This document shows positions 7,444 to 13,889 of a stretch of 34,103 bases of DNA, piece after piece (position 1 is the stretch's first letter; each line of letters starts with the position of its first letter). Below the pieces are notes generated by a model. It ran no database searches. It saw nothing but the letters and a program-made list of their open reading frames with translations, and had not been told where the DNA came from. Origin of the DNA: a virus. Location of the stretch: the IMG/VR virus record IMGVR_UViG_3300023179_000299, positions 1-34,103 of that record. The stretch is one strand, 5' to 3'. The translations under genes were made by a program, and so were the position numbers.

Positions 7444-7700
7444 TTCGTCCTCAGTTCACGAACGCAGTCGCGGTAAACCATTGCGAGAACGTCTTGAGCT
7501 TGATTCTTTGGAACCTGCGTCAATACATTCACCGGAAACGTGCGTTCGACTTTGCTGTTCAGCGAATCAACAATCATCGAAGCCTTGTGAGTGCGCGAAT
7601 CAATCGTGATGTGAGGAACATAGTTCGGCTCATGCGGAAAGGTCTTGAGCAATTCCATTCCGCGCTGGTGAGCTGATTGAATGATGAACTCGATTGTCAT
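7440..7700 (-). CDS. Small hypothetical protein (86 aa)
   Basis: Starts at ATG 7700 with AAAGGA upstream and an ATGA overlap with the 52-codon gene before it. The protein is alpha/beta, with a strand-rich centre (HITIDSRTHKASMIVDSL) and a C-terminal helix. No family recognised. Confidence 0.65.
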   Translation of the reverse strand: MTIEFIIQSAHQRGMELLKTFPHEPNYVPHITIDSRTHKASMIVDSLNSKVERTFPVNVLTQVPKNQAQDVLAMVYRDCVRELRTK

Positions 7701-7855
7701 GGTACGTCCTTTGGGTCATCTTGTGGAATAGGTTTCATTAGATGCCATTCCTCATCAACGCCGAAAAACCAGACAGTGCCGTCATCGCAAAGGGCGTTCA
7801 GCACTTGCTGGTTCCACATTGTTGTCACAATAAGTTGTATGATTTTGCGTTTCAT
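7697..7855 (-). CDS. Very short hypothetical protein (52 aa)
   Basis: A 52-codon gene from ATG 7855 that ends in an ATGA overlap with the next start at 7700, exactly like its neighbours. The core LCDDGTVWFF followed by W-H-L resembles the 'L-DDGTVW' motif of short phage proteins of unknown function. The stop/start coupling and motif support it despite its length. The first 74 bases overlap the end of the preceding paralog gene in another frame. The ribosome site is weak. Confidence 0.65.
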   Translation of the reverse strand: MKRKIIQLIVTTMWNQQVLNALCDDGTVWFFGVDEEWHLMKPIPQDDPKDVP

Positions 7856-8024
7856 TTTCAGGTTCCCAATCTTGTACCACGTAAAAACCTATCAATGCTT
7901 TTGCTTTGTATGGAGGCGGTAGCATTCCTTGTTCTTCGATAAATTCCAATAAATTATAAACATCTGTAAAATGAATCATTGGAAAGTTTTTTTCGATAGC
8001 CGAAAGCATCTCACTTTTTTTCAT
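7782..8024 (-). CDS. MKRSEM-family small protein, paralog 1
   Basis: 80 residues from ATG 8024 (MKKSEML). ATG 8030 is two codons longer, but 8024 aligns with the paralogs and sits eight bases after GGGAAG. It shares with the genes at 8011 and 8536 the N-terminal MK(R/K)SEM helix and the middle motif (L..)-LE-x2-G-x-PP-x-Y. The acidic end (QDWEPENE) aligns with the C-termini of the paralogs, but here the frame continues for about 20 more residues over the 52-codon gene. That suggests a lost stop codon. Function unknown. Confidence 0.7.
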   Translation of the reverse strand: MKKSEMLSAIEKNFPMIHFTDVYNLLEFIEEQGMLPPPYKAKALIGFYVVQDWEPENETQNHTTYCDNNVEPASAERPLR

Positions 8025-8214
8025 CTTCATCTTCCCAATCGTAACAATCCCATTCCCGATTTAACGAATAAAGACGATATGCTGGTGGTTGCATTCCTGC
8101 CTCTTCCAATGCTGTAAGCAAAACGACGGCTTTAGTGTCATGATCGCTTTTCACTATGCGTTCGAATGATTTTAATACTTCTGTGATCAGTTTGATCATT
8201 TCACTGCGCTTCAT
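8011..8214 (-). CDS. MKRSEM-family small protein, paralog 2
   Basis: 67 residues from ATG 8214, overlapping the preceding stop (ATGA). It begins MKRSEMIKLI, carries LEEAGMQPPAY near residues 42-52 and ends DWEDEDEKK. Two further copies of this plan lie within 0.8 kb. Short proteins of this type are common in phages of Gram-negative bacteria. I know of no established function. Confidence 0.75.
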   Translation of the reverse strand: MKRSEMIKLITEVLKSFERIVKSDHDTKAVVLLTALEEAGMQPPAYRLYSLNREWDCYDWEDEDEKK

Positions 8215-8483
8215 GGAATCGCCTCACCAATACATGCAGATTCGCCAAGCACAGGATATTTGATTTTTGTTTTACTTTTTTGGTTGTTTTTATCTTTGAC
8301 AACGACACCACATTTTCCGTATCTGTCACAAACGCCAATCTCGCTTATTGTGCCGTTCTTTTCGCACGTTTGTTCACGGGCTAGATAAAATATTCCGCCA
8401 CATATACAAAATAAAAGAAAAGAAAATAACATAGAGCCTATAATTGCTTTTGCATCTATGTTACATAACTGATTCGACCACAT
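8211..8483 (-). CDS. Small single-pass membrane protein with Cys-rich tail
   Basis: 90 residues from ATG 8483, chosen over ATG 8510 because AAGGA lies at the right distance. A hydrophobic segment spans about residues 13-34 (AIIGSMLFSFLLFCICGGIF). A polar C-terminal domain follows, with four Cys and a basic patch, probably on the periplasmic side. It sits between two MKRSEM paralogs and may act at the host envelope, for example in exclusion. No family recognised. Confidence 0.65.
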   Translation of the reverse strand: MWSNQLCNIDAKAIIGSMLFSFLLFCICGGIFYLAREQTCEKNGTISEIGVCDRYGKCGVVVKDKNNQKSKTKIKYPVLGESACIGEAIP

Positions 8484-8535
8484 AATTTTATTCCTTAGCC
8501 CACCAACCATTTAAAATGGTAAATCTCGATGCTGA

Positions 8536-8748
8536 TCATTCTGCTTCCCATTCATTGCACGGAATTTTATAAAACAATTTTATTTCTGGTGACGGTGAAA
8601 CTATGCCTTTTGCTTCTACCAACTTATCGTAAGCTGGCGGCTGCGTTCCCTTGCTTTCGAGAAAGTCTAACAAAGCATTCAAATCAATTTGGTCGAGAAA
8701 ATCTCTGTATTCTGTTTCTATTGCTTTTATCATTTCACTACGTTTCAT
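8536..8748 (-). CDS. MKRSEM-family small protein, paralog 3
   Basis: 70 residues from ATG 8748. It starts MKRSEMIKAIE, has LLDFLESKGTQPPAY near residues 26-40 and ends EWEAE. It is the most upstream of the three related genes and is separated from the other two by the membrane-protein gene. The ribosome site is weak (TGAAGTG). Confidence 0.75.
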   Translation of the reverse strand: MKRSEMIKAIETEYRDFLDQIDLNALLDFLESKGTQPPAYDKLVEAKGIVSPSPEIKLFYKIPCNEWEAE

Positions 8749-8757
8749 GGTTGCACT

Positions 8758-9060
8758 TCAAAAAGATAAAATTTCATTCTGTTTCTCACTCTGTTCAATT
8801 GATTTCTGAAGTCGAGCATCTTCCAAAACGCATCCGAGCCACCAAGCAATCTTTGAATCTTTCTCGATCGTCATTACTCGTGCCTCTTGGTTTCCGATTT
8901 TCACGAGCACTACATCATCAAAGAAACTATCTTCTGTGATATAGACTTCATATTGAATGTCTCCGCAATGATTCTCGCACCACCATTCAATGCGAGCTTT
9001 CGTGTATTCAATATCTCTTTGTTTTGAACTCAAAGAGTTATCCGGCCAGATGTGATTCAT
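8758..9060 (-). CDS. Hypothetical protein (100 aa)
   Basis: Starts at ATG 9060 with GAGG (GAGGTGCAAC) upstream. An in-frame start at 9102 would run into ssb and was rejected. Sequence features are an N-terminal Trp/Cys-containing helix (ARIEWWCENHCGD), a beta hairpin (YEVYITEDSFFDDVVLV) and a helical, Gln/Glu-rich C-terminus. It directly follows ssb. No family recognised. Confidence 0.7.
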   Translation of the reverse strand: MNHIWPDNSLSSKQRDIEYTKARIEWWCENHCGDIQYEVYITEDSFFDDVVLVKIGNQEARVMTIEKDSKIAWWLGCVLEDARLQKSIEQSEKQNEILSF

Positions 9061-9073
9061 TTTAGGTTGCACC

Positions 9074-9421
9074 TCAAAAAGGCACGTCAGACACTTCGTC
9101 AAACGCTGGCATATCTTGTTGAGTTTGGTTTCCGGACAGCAATCGTACTTGATACGCTGTCACTTGCAACGATGACTTCTGCGTTCCGTCTTTGCCTTGA
9201 TAGGAATTGATTGCCACTGGACCTTCAACGTAGACAATCGCTCCTTTAGTCGCCTTAGCAAGCCATTCAGCTTGCTTGTCATAAGCCACCACATCGAACC
9301 AAACAGTGTTCTCCTTCGAGCCGGAAGCCAGCGAGACGGAAGCATAGTGAGTTCCTTTTTGAGTGACGCCAACACGAGCATCTTTTCCAGCGCGACCAAT
9401 GAGAGTGAGCTTGTTAATCAT
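9074..9421 (-). CDS. ssb: Single-stranded DNA-binding protein
   Basis: 115 residues. It starts [17 protein letters not shown], the first strand of the SSB OB fold, and continues with the usual WFDVVAYDKQAEWLAKATKGAIVYVEG stretch (in parts) of bacterial SSBs. A short Gln-rich linker leads to the acidic tip DEVSDVPF, matching the DDDIPF-type tail that recruits partner proteins. It protects single-stranded DNA during phage replication and annealing. ATG 9421 overlaps the stop of the 37-codon gene (ATGA) and has AAAGGA upstream. Confidence 0.95.
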   Translation of the reverse strand: MINKLTLIGRAGKDARVGVTQKGTHYASVSLASGSKENTVWFDVVAYDKQAEWLAKATKGAIVYVEGPVAINSYQGKDGTQKSSLQVTAYQVRLLSGNQTQQDMPAFDEVSDVPF

Positions 9422-9531
9422 TTCTTAGTCCTTTCATATTTATCCAACAGGGCAACAAGACTTCCAAGAATGGCGCTGAATACGCCAATGCCAATGATGA
9501 CCAGAGCGAGATTGATCCATTCTTGACTCAT
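9418..9531 (-). CDS. Very short single-pass membrane protein (37 aa)
   Basis: A 37-codon gene whose ATG overlaps the bet stop (ATGA) and whose stop overlaps the ssb start (ATGA). Residues about 5-29 form one hydrophobic helix ([20 protein letters not shown]), followed by a basic tail (DKYERTKK). Double stop/start coupling inside a recombination operon strongly supports translation. The membrane helix suggests an inner-membrane role such as exclusion, but nothing links it to recombination. Confidence 0.75.
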   Translation of the reverse strand: MSQEWINLALVIIGIGVFSAILGSLVALLDKYERTKK

Positions 9532-10310
9532 GAGAACACCGCATCTCTGACGAGCTTGTTCAACGCATCAGCAGGCTTCGCCCCGCCTTTGATTGCCTGG
9601 TAGCAATCGCGCAGGTTCTTCGTGTCAGCTTCACTCCATTCAGCAACAGGCTTTCCAAGAGCTGTCTCAAGGTCGCGCTGCGTGACGTTCACGGAGAAGA
9701 AAGCCTTGACGATTGGATTCTCATTCGCAGGGCCAATGGCAATCTTTGGAGCTGGCGGTGTCGTTGGTTGAGGCGTGACGTTCTGCATTGGTGCGTCTGC
9801 CTGTTCCATTTCGTCGGTGGTGTACAAGCCAGAAAGTTCCATCGGAAATGCTCGCCTCAAGGCCAAACTCTCTGCACATTTGGCCAACATCAATGAAGGC
9901 ATCTTCTTCCAGATTGGACTTCCTGCGTTGTAAGCTGAGAAGTTCGCCACAGCATACAGCGGCTCACGAAAGCCGGAGCGAAAGACACCAACCTTGGCTG
10001 CAAGAGGCGGTTCATTCTTCAGCCAAACATCTTTCCATTCGCCATCTTCACCGCACCAGAATGGGCCAATCTGACCTTCGTATCGACCAGTGCGTTCAGC
10101 CACCAAGCGAAAGCCATCAATCGAAAGCGTTGTTTGACCAACGCCTCCGCGCTTCACAAAGAAGATTTGTCGAGCAAATGGATCCAAGCCAGTGCGATTG
10201 CAAATCTGAAGGAAGAGCTTCAGCTCATTGTCGCTGGCATCTTTGGCGATGTTCTTTTTGATAAGGTCAACGTCTTGAGCGTTGAGTTCGCGTGTCACAA
10301 GTTGCGTCAT
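9528..10310 (-). CDS. bet: Phage recombination protein Bet (Red-beta-type single-strand annealing protein)
   Basis: 260 residues. The first 170 match the Red-beta/Bet family closely: [15 protein letters not shown], then [17 protein letters not shown], then WCGEDGEW, and the [23 protein letters not shown] block. The protein anneals complementary single strands exposed by a partner exonuclease. The C-terminal third is a Pro/Ala-rich linker plus a small helical domain, as in lambda Red-beta, where it contacts exonuclease and SSB. ATG 10310 is preceded by GGAGGCAC. The exonuclease gene is upstream and ssb downstream. Confidence 0.95.
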   Translation of the reverse strand: MTQLVTRELNAQDVDLIKKNIAKDASDNELKLFLQICNRTGLDPFARQIFFVKRGGVGQTTLSIDGFRLVAERTGRYEGQIGPFWCGEDGEWKDVWLKNEPPLAAKVGVFRSGFREPLYAVANFSAYNAGSPIWKKMPSLMLAKCAESLALRRAFPMELSGLYTTDEMEQADAPMQNVTPQPTTPPAPKIAIGPANENPIVKAFFSVNVTQRDLETALGKPVAEWSEADTKNLRDCYQAIKGGAKPADALNKLVRDAVFS

Positions 10311-10355
10311 AGGTGCCTCCTATTGATATGAAATTGTTAGACTGATGGCTTTACT

Positions 10356-11117
10356 TCAAAAACCATCCAGTTGAAAGGCTTTTCCATACCACGGAGGCAT
10401 ATCAAGCTCTTGCACGAACTCAGCAGTTCCAAGGAACGCGCCTTCTTGAGCCTTCCTGACGTTTGAAAGTGCGAGTCTGAGCTTTGCTTGACCAACTGCC
10501 ATGATGCGCTCAGTGGCCTTGTAAACGGCCACGTCAAACGGATGGTCTGACTCGACGACAATCCAGAAAAACGACGGATTGCTTTCGCCTTGCTGTCGCG
10601 CAAGCTCGCAATAGACAGCGGCTTGGAGGTCATAGTGGAAGTTGTCCACGGTTTTGGCGAACTCACTTGCGCTCACCATTCCGCTTGTGGTCTTGAGGTC
10701 AATGAGCGTTTCGCCAAACGACCAGTCAGGCAAGCCTTTCATTGCGATGCCTTCAATCTCACCAAACATTGGCTTGTCAGAGTCAAGCATCTCCAAGTTC
10801 AACGCCTTCACGGCTGGATGCGACTTCACTGAAGCAACGCAGTGCAGAACCTTGTCCATCTCAGCTTGCGTAAGAATGAGCTTGCCAGCGTTCTCTGCTT
10901 TAAAGTCTTTGGCCGCCTTGGTGCGACCGTCTTCAAATGGATTGACAATCACATCTTGAAGTTCGCCTTTGAGAGCCAAGTCAACAGCGGAACCGAAGCG
11001 CATTGCTGCGCTCTCTGTTGGTTGTTGCTGAGTCAAGCCATGCAACGGGCTTTTAAGGTAGGCCTTGAGTTTACTATACGAAAGCGCCTGATGCTGGCGG
11101 TATTCAGTGATGTTCAT
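10356..11117 (-). CDS. PD-(D/E)XK exonuclease (RecE/Cas4-like partner of Bet)
   Basis: 253 residues. The N-terminus (LSYSKLKAYLKSP, then AAMRFGSAVDLAL) is typical of RecE C-terminal and Cas4-like nucleases. The active-site pattern is visible as E120, GLPD131, ID140-L-K142-TT and the Q165-x3-Y169 motif. Such enzymes resect double-stranded ends 5' to 3' to give the single strands that Bet anneals. ATG 11117 overlaps the upstream gene by 14 bases. Direction and processivity here are inferred from the family. Confidence 0.92.
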   Translation of the reverse strand: MNITEYRQHQALSYSKLKAYLKSPLHGLTQQQPTESAAMRFGSAVDLALKGELQDVIVNPFEDGRTKAAKDFKAENAGKLILTQAEMDKVLHCVASVKSHPAVKALNLEMLDSDKPMFGEIEGIAMKGLPDWSFGETLIDLKTTSGMVSASEFAKTVDNFHYDLQAAVYCELARQQGESNPSFFWIVVESDHPFDVAVYKATERIMAVGQAKLRLALSNVRKAQEGAFLGTAEFVQELDMPPWYGKAFQLDGF

Positions 11118-11340
11118 TCTTCACCGCCTTCAAGCTCGTGACCTTATCTTCAGCCATGAGGTTTTTGCAGTGCGCGAGAAGCATCTTGTTTTGGCGAAGG
11201 TGAAAGAGCACTTCGCTTTCTGTCTTGTAATCATCTGGTGCCAAAGCCGCCAAGGTCTTGAGCAGAACGTCCTGCGTCAACTGAGCGACTGTGTAGAATC
11301 CAGCAGCATTGTCTGAAGTGATAATCTCGTACTTGTACAT
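11104..11340 (-). CDS. Small hypothetical protein, first gene of the leftward block (78 aa)
   Basis: Starts at ATG 11340 behind GGAGGCAC. It has a beta-rich N-terminus (MYKYEIITSDNAAGFYTV) and a helical rest. As the promoter-proximal gene before exonuclease, bet and ssb it is likely made early. No family recognised. Confidence 0.7.
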   Translation of the reverse strand: MYKYEIITSDNAAGFYTVAQLTQDVLLKTLAALAPDDYKTESEVLFHLRQNKMLLAHCKNLMAEDKVTSLKAVKNEHH

Positions 11341-11432
11341 CGGTGCCTCCGAATGAATTGTGTTGTTTGGATGCGAGATGTGTTATTTGCACAAACAAAC
11401 GTCAAAAGCAATCAAAAAGTGGAGGCACTTTT
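11341..11432. promoter_or_regulatory. Divergent promoter region between leftward early and rightward genes
   Basis: 92 bases between two divergently read genes, so it should hold promoters for both. On the minus strand a TTGACG lies in a good -35 position, but the best -10-like word (TAACAC) is only 14 bases away. On the plus strand TTGTGT and TGTTAT are 17 bases apart. Both matches are weak, and the assignment rests mainly on gene layout. Confidence 0.5.
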
Positions 11433-11606
11433 GTGAATCTTATCAAGGACTTCTTGGCCTTTGTTGTCTACTGTTTCTGCGTCGTCTTTGTCATGCCAAT
11501 TTTCTTCTATAAGGAATGGAGGAACCTCCGCAATGAACGAAAAATGCGCTCTATGCGAGCAACCAGTTCTGCAAAAGATTCTTGCAGGAAAGATTGTTGC
11601 GATTGA
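11433..11606 (+). CDS. Small membrane protein, holin candidate
   Basis: 57 residues from GTG 11433, seven bases after GGAGG (in GGAGGCAC). One hydrophobic segment covers about residues 7-26 (FLAFVVYCFCVVFVMPIFF), with a basic C-terminal tail. The last 74 bases overlap the amidase gene in another frame. Small size, membrane helix, basic tail and position directly before an endolysin gene suggest a holin. Single-helix membrane proteins of other function are also possible. Confidence 0.55.
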   Translation: MNLIKDFLAFVVYCFCVVFVMPIFFYKEWRNLRNERKMRSMRATSSAKDSCRKDCCD

Positions 11607-12150
11607 CGTTGGTCACGGATGGTCGCAGGCAGCGGCTTATGACGTTGGTGCAACTGGCAACGGAATAACTGAGCAAGAGTTAAACGCCAAGGTTGCTTAC
11701 AAGGTGCAAGTCATCTTGCAGACGCTTGGCGCGGTTGTACATGTGTTTGATTACGTTGCTGCTGGTTCGCCTCGCTTGTGGCTTTCTGAAAAAGGCAAAC
11801 GCGCTGGAGCAGTCAAATCCAATGTGTTCGTTTCCATTCACCACAACGCCTTCAATGGTTCCGCACAAGGCACCGAGGTTCTCGTTCATTCGCAAGCCAC
11901 GGAAGACGATGTTGCGCTTGCAAAGAAGATTCACGCTCGGCTTATCGAGCACGTTGGCTACACAGACCGTGGAATTAAATGGCAGCAACTTGGAGTGCTG
12001 AAAGGTTGTCCTGAATCCATTCCGGCTTGCCTGACTGAAGCGTTCTTCATCGACTGGCGAACCTTTGCAGGCAAGATTCCAGAGGACGTCATCGAAGCCG
12101 AGGCTCTGGCAATCGCAATTGGAATCAAAGACTACTTGGTGAAGCCATGA
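11533..12150 (+). CDS. N-acetylmuramoyl-L-alanine amidase (endolysin)
   Basis: 205 residues forming one Amidase_3 zinc domain. Motifs are IDVGH28GW, the E47-x3-N segment, SIH103HNAF and the catalytic E169 in LTEAFF, giving the usual His-Glu-His zinc site plus catalytic Glu. It cleaves the bond between N-acetylmuramic acid and L-alanine in peptidoglycan. There is no signal peptide and no wall-binding domain, which fits a Gram-negative host and release by a holin. ATG 11533 follows GGAGG. That ribosome site lies in the palindrome-like GGAGGAACCTCC, which could fold into a small hairpin and reduce translation. Confidence 0.92.
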   Translation: MNEKCALCEQPVLQKILAGKIVAIDVGHGWSQAAAYDVGATGNGITEQELNAKVAYKVQVILQTLGAVVHVFDYVAAGSPRLWLSEKGKRAGAVKSNVFVSIHHNAFNGSAQGTEVLVHSQATEDDVALAKKIHARLIEHVGYTDRGIKWQQLGVLKGCPESIPACLTEAFFIDWRTFAGKIPEDVIEAEALAIAIGIKDYLVKP

Positions 12151-12413
12151 AATCAATCTTGGACAAAGACCTAAGAGACATCGCACAGATGATGACGTAT
12201 TGCTGTGGGCCATTCGCTCGTTCACCAGAGGACGTAAAGTCGCTGGCACAAGAAATGTTGCAAGTGGCCATCAAACTTCAAAACAGCGAGCGCGAAGACT
12301 TTCGCTTGATTCACTTCCTTCAGCGCCTCAGTGGCGGGGCAACGGTTGCAGACAAACGAGCGTCGATTGACGAGCACAAGACACTCATCAAGAAGTGGAA
12401 AGAGCTGCTGTAA
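12147..12413 (+). CDS. Small hypothetical helical protein (88 aa)
   Basis: ATG 12147 overlaps the amidase stop (ATGA). The protein is helical throughout, with Cys-Cys-Gly near residue 20 and a Lys-rich end. It is co-translated with the endolysin, but nothing in the sequence points to a lysis role. No family recognised. About 60 bases follow before the methyltransferase gene, with no clear terminator. Confidence 0.7.
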   Translation: MKSILDKDLRDIAQMMTYCCGPFARSPEDVKSLAQEMLQVAIKLQNSEREDFRLIHFLQRLSGGATVADKRASIDEHKTLIKKWKELL

Positions 12414-12474
12414 TTGGTCAGCCTTTCCTTCTTGTGCTAGTCCTTGTTGAACAATGATTCTTCAAGGAGTTCAT

Positions 12475-13719
12475 ATGACCAGCAAGAAGCTGAAAGTTGA
12501 GAACTGGCCAATCGACAAGCTGATTCCATACGCCAGAAACCCACGCAAGAATGACCAAGCTGTTGAACAAGTCGCGGCTGCCATCAGGGAGTTTGGCTTT
12601 CGAGTGCCGATTGTCGCCAAGTCCGATGGCTTGCTGGTGGACGGTCACCTCCGATTGAAAGCTGCACAGAAACTTGGATTGAAGGAAGTGCCGGTCGTCT
12701 TAGCTGATGACCTGTCAGATGCACAAATCAAAGCGTTCAGAATCTCGGTTAATCGCATGGCTGAACTCGCTGAGTGGGATAATGAACTGCTGGCTCTGGA
12801 GTTTGCCGAACTCAAAGACCTTGGCTTCGATACCAGCTTGACTGGCTTTGATGAGGCGATGGTTTCAGAAATCATGCCAAACAAAGCGGAACCACTGACA
12901 GACGAAGATTCTGTTCCAGAAGTCGATGAACAATCGCCACCAAAAACAAAGATTGGTGACGTGTGGATTCTGGGAAATCACAAAATAATGTGTGGCGACT
13001 CAACCGACGAAGCAATGGTGGCGAAGCTGATGAATGGCGTGAAGGCAGATATGGTTTTCACTGATCCGCCGTATAATCACGCCTCTGATGATAAAGGAGT
13101 TGCGGCTTCTGTAAGTAAAGCGCACAAGAACTTGATGGATTCGGAATGGGATAAAAACTTTGATATTCGCAAAACTCTTTCAATCATCGACATGTTCAAA
13201 TCTGAAAATTCAACTGTCTACATCTGCACATCTTGGCACTTAGCTGGCGATATTTGGAAATGGAGCGCAGTCCACAGCAAAACAGATGGATATTGCGTTT
13301 GGCATAAACCGAATCCGATGCCATCGTTGATGAAAAGACATTGGACTTGGGCCAGCGAATTGATCTGCTATGCTACTTTTGGAAAGCATACTTTCAACTT
13401 TCCAGATCAAGGCCACGCTTCATCAGTATGGACTTTCACTAAAGTTTCAAAGTGCGATCTTCATCCGACAATGAAACCGATCTCGGTTCCTGAACACGCA
13501 ATCACGCACAGCTCAAAGCAAGGCGCTTCTGTTCTTGACCTCTTCCTCGGCTCCGGCTCCACACTCATTGCCTGTGAGAAAACCGGACGCAAATGCTACG
13601 GCATGGAACTCTCGCCTCAGTACATTTCGATCATCATCCAGCGCTGGCAGGAATACACAGGCAAAGAAGCGCACCTGGAAGAAACCGGAGAAACCTTCAA
13701 CTCAATTGCGTCAAGATGA
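12475..13719 (+). CDS. ParB-like domain fused to DNA methyltransferase (beta class, N6-A or N4-C)
   Basis: 414 residues from ATG 12475, five bases after AAGGAG. Residues about 8-110 are a ParB/Srx-like domain (LIPYARNPRKND, then LVDGHLRLKAAQKLG). The catalytic motif D197-PPY lies in the middle. The late block HPTMKP...LDLFLGSGSTL (D355 onward) binds S-adenosylmethionine. Catalytic motif before the SAM motif marks the beta class of amino-methyltransferases. Such fusions are common in phages and usually lack a cognate nuclease, so protection from host restriction or regulation is likely. The recognition sequence cannot be read from the protein. Confidence 0.92.
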   Translation: MTSKKLKVENWPIDKLIPYARNPRKNDQAVEQVAAAIREFGFRVPIVAKSDGLLVDGHLRLKAAQKLGLKEVPVVLADDLSDAQIKAFRISVNRMAELAEWDNELLALEFAELKDLGFDTSLTGFDEAMVSEIMPNKAEPLTDEDSVPEVDEQSPPKTKIGDVWILGNHKIMCGDSTDEAMVAKLMNGVKADMVFTDPPYNHASDDKGVAASVSKAHKNLMDSEWDKNFDIRKTLSIIDMFKSENSTVYICTSWHLAGDIWKWSAVHSKTDGYCVWHKPNPMPSLMKRHWTWASELICYATFGKHTFNFPDQGHASSVWTFTKVSKCDLHPTMKPISVPEHAITHSSKQGASVLDLFLGSGSTLIACEKTGRKCYGMELSPQYISIIIQRWQEYTGKEAHLEETGETFNSIASR

Positions 13720-13725
13720 TGCAAT

Positions 13726-13754
13726 TTGAGATTCTGTTCGGTTCAAGGTAAACA
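13726..13754 (+). promoter_or_regulatory. Candidate promoter for the replication gene
   Basis: TTGAGA (13726-13731) and TAAACA (13749-13754) are 17 bases apart. The -35 match is good and the -10 match is weak. The -10 box lies inside the first copy of the 28-base repeat, so a repressor bound there would block it. Confidence 0.4.
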
Positions 13755-13767
13755 CGAACCAGCTTCA

Positions 13768-13804
13768 AGAAAAGAAAAATCCCGGCTGACTGCAATCACC
13801 GGGA
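13768..13804 (-). terminator. Intrinsic terminator on the minus strand
   Basis: On the minus strand TCCCGG and CCGGGA form a 6-bp stem with a 13-base loop (13804-13780), followed by TTTTTCTTTTCTT. On the plus strand there is no T-run after the stem. No minus-strand protein gene ends here. Confidence 0.65.
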
Positions 13805-13834
13805 ATGGAACAAACCAGATGTGATGGTCGGTTC
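13768..13834 (-). ncRNA. Candidate short antisense-orientation RNA (about 67 nt)
   Basis: A minus-strand promoter-like pair, TTGCAA and TATGTT with 17-base spacing (13869-13841), would start transcription near 13834. The minus-strand terminator at 13804-13768 would end it. The product would be a short RNA just upstream of the replication initiator, on the opposite strand. Lambda makes a similar short RNA (OOP, 77 nt) beside its O gene. This is a prediction from signals alone. Confidence 0.35.
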
Positions 13835-13840
13835 AAGGTG

Positions 13841-13869
13841 AACATAGTTCAGCTTTGCCTCCGTTGCAA
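13841..13869 (-). promoter_or_regulatory. Candidate minus-strand promoter overlapping repeat copy 2
   Basis: -35 TTGCAA (complement of 13864-13869), spacer 17, -10 TATGTT (complement of 13841-13846). Each hexamer matches consensus at four positions. The -10 box lies inside the second 28-base repeat. Confidence 0.35.
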
Positions 13870-13889
13870 TATCAAGCAAGGAGGCTTTT

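Larger units (their letters stand above)
13738..13855. repeat. Pair of 28-base direct repeats with internal dyads (operator-like)
   Basis: Copies at 13738-13765 and 13828-13855 agree at 22 of 28 positions and are spaced 90 bases apart. Both begin TCGGTTCAAGGT and end CAGCTT. Copy 2 contains the perfect dyad GTTCA-agg-TGAAC, which is GTTCA-agg-TAAAC in copy 1. Copy 1 also has GGTTC paired with GAACC. Repeated short dyads in a non-coding region before a replication gene look like binding sites for a phage regulator. No repressor gene was identified. Confidence 0.7.

Noticed and set aside
11680-12249. 189-codon minus-strand frame opposite the amidase
   Set aside because: The amidase motifs are unambiguous on the plus strand, and the minus frame has no domain or ribosome site.
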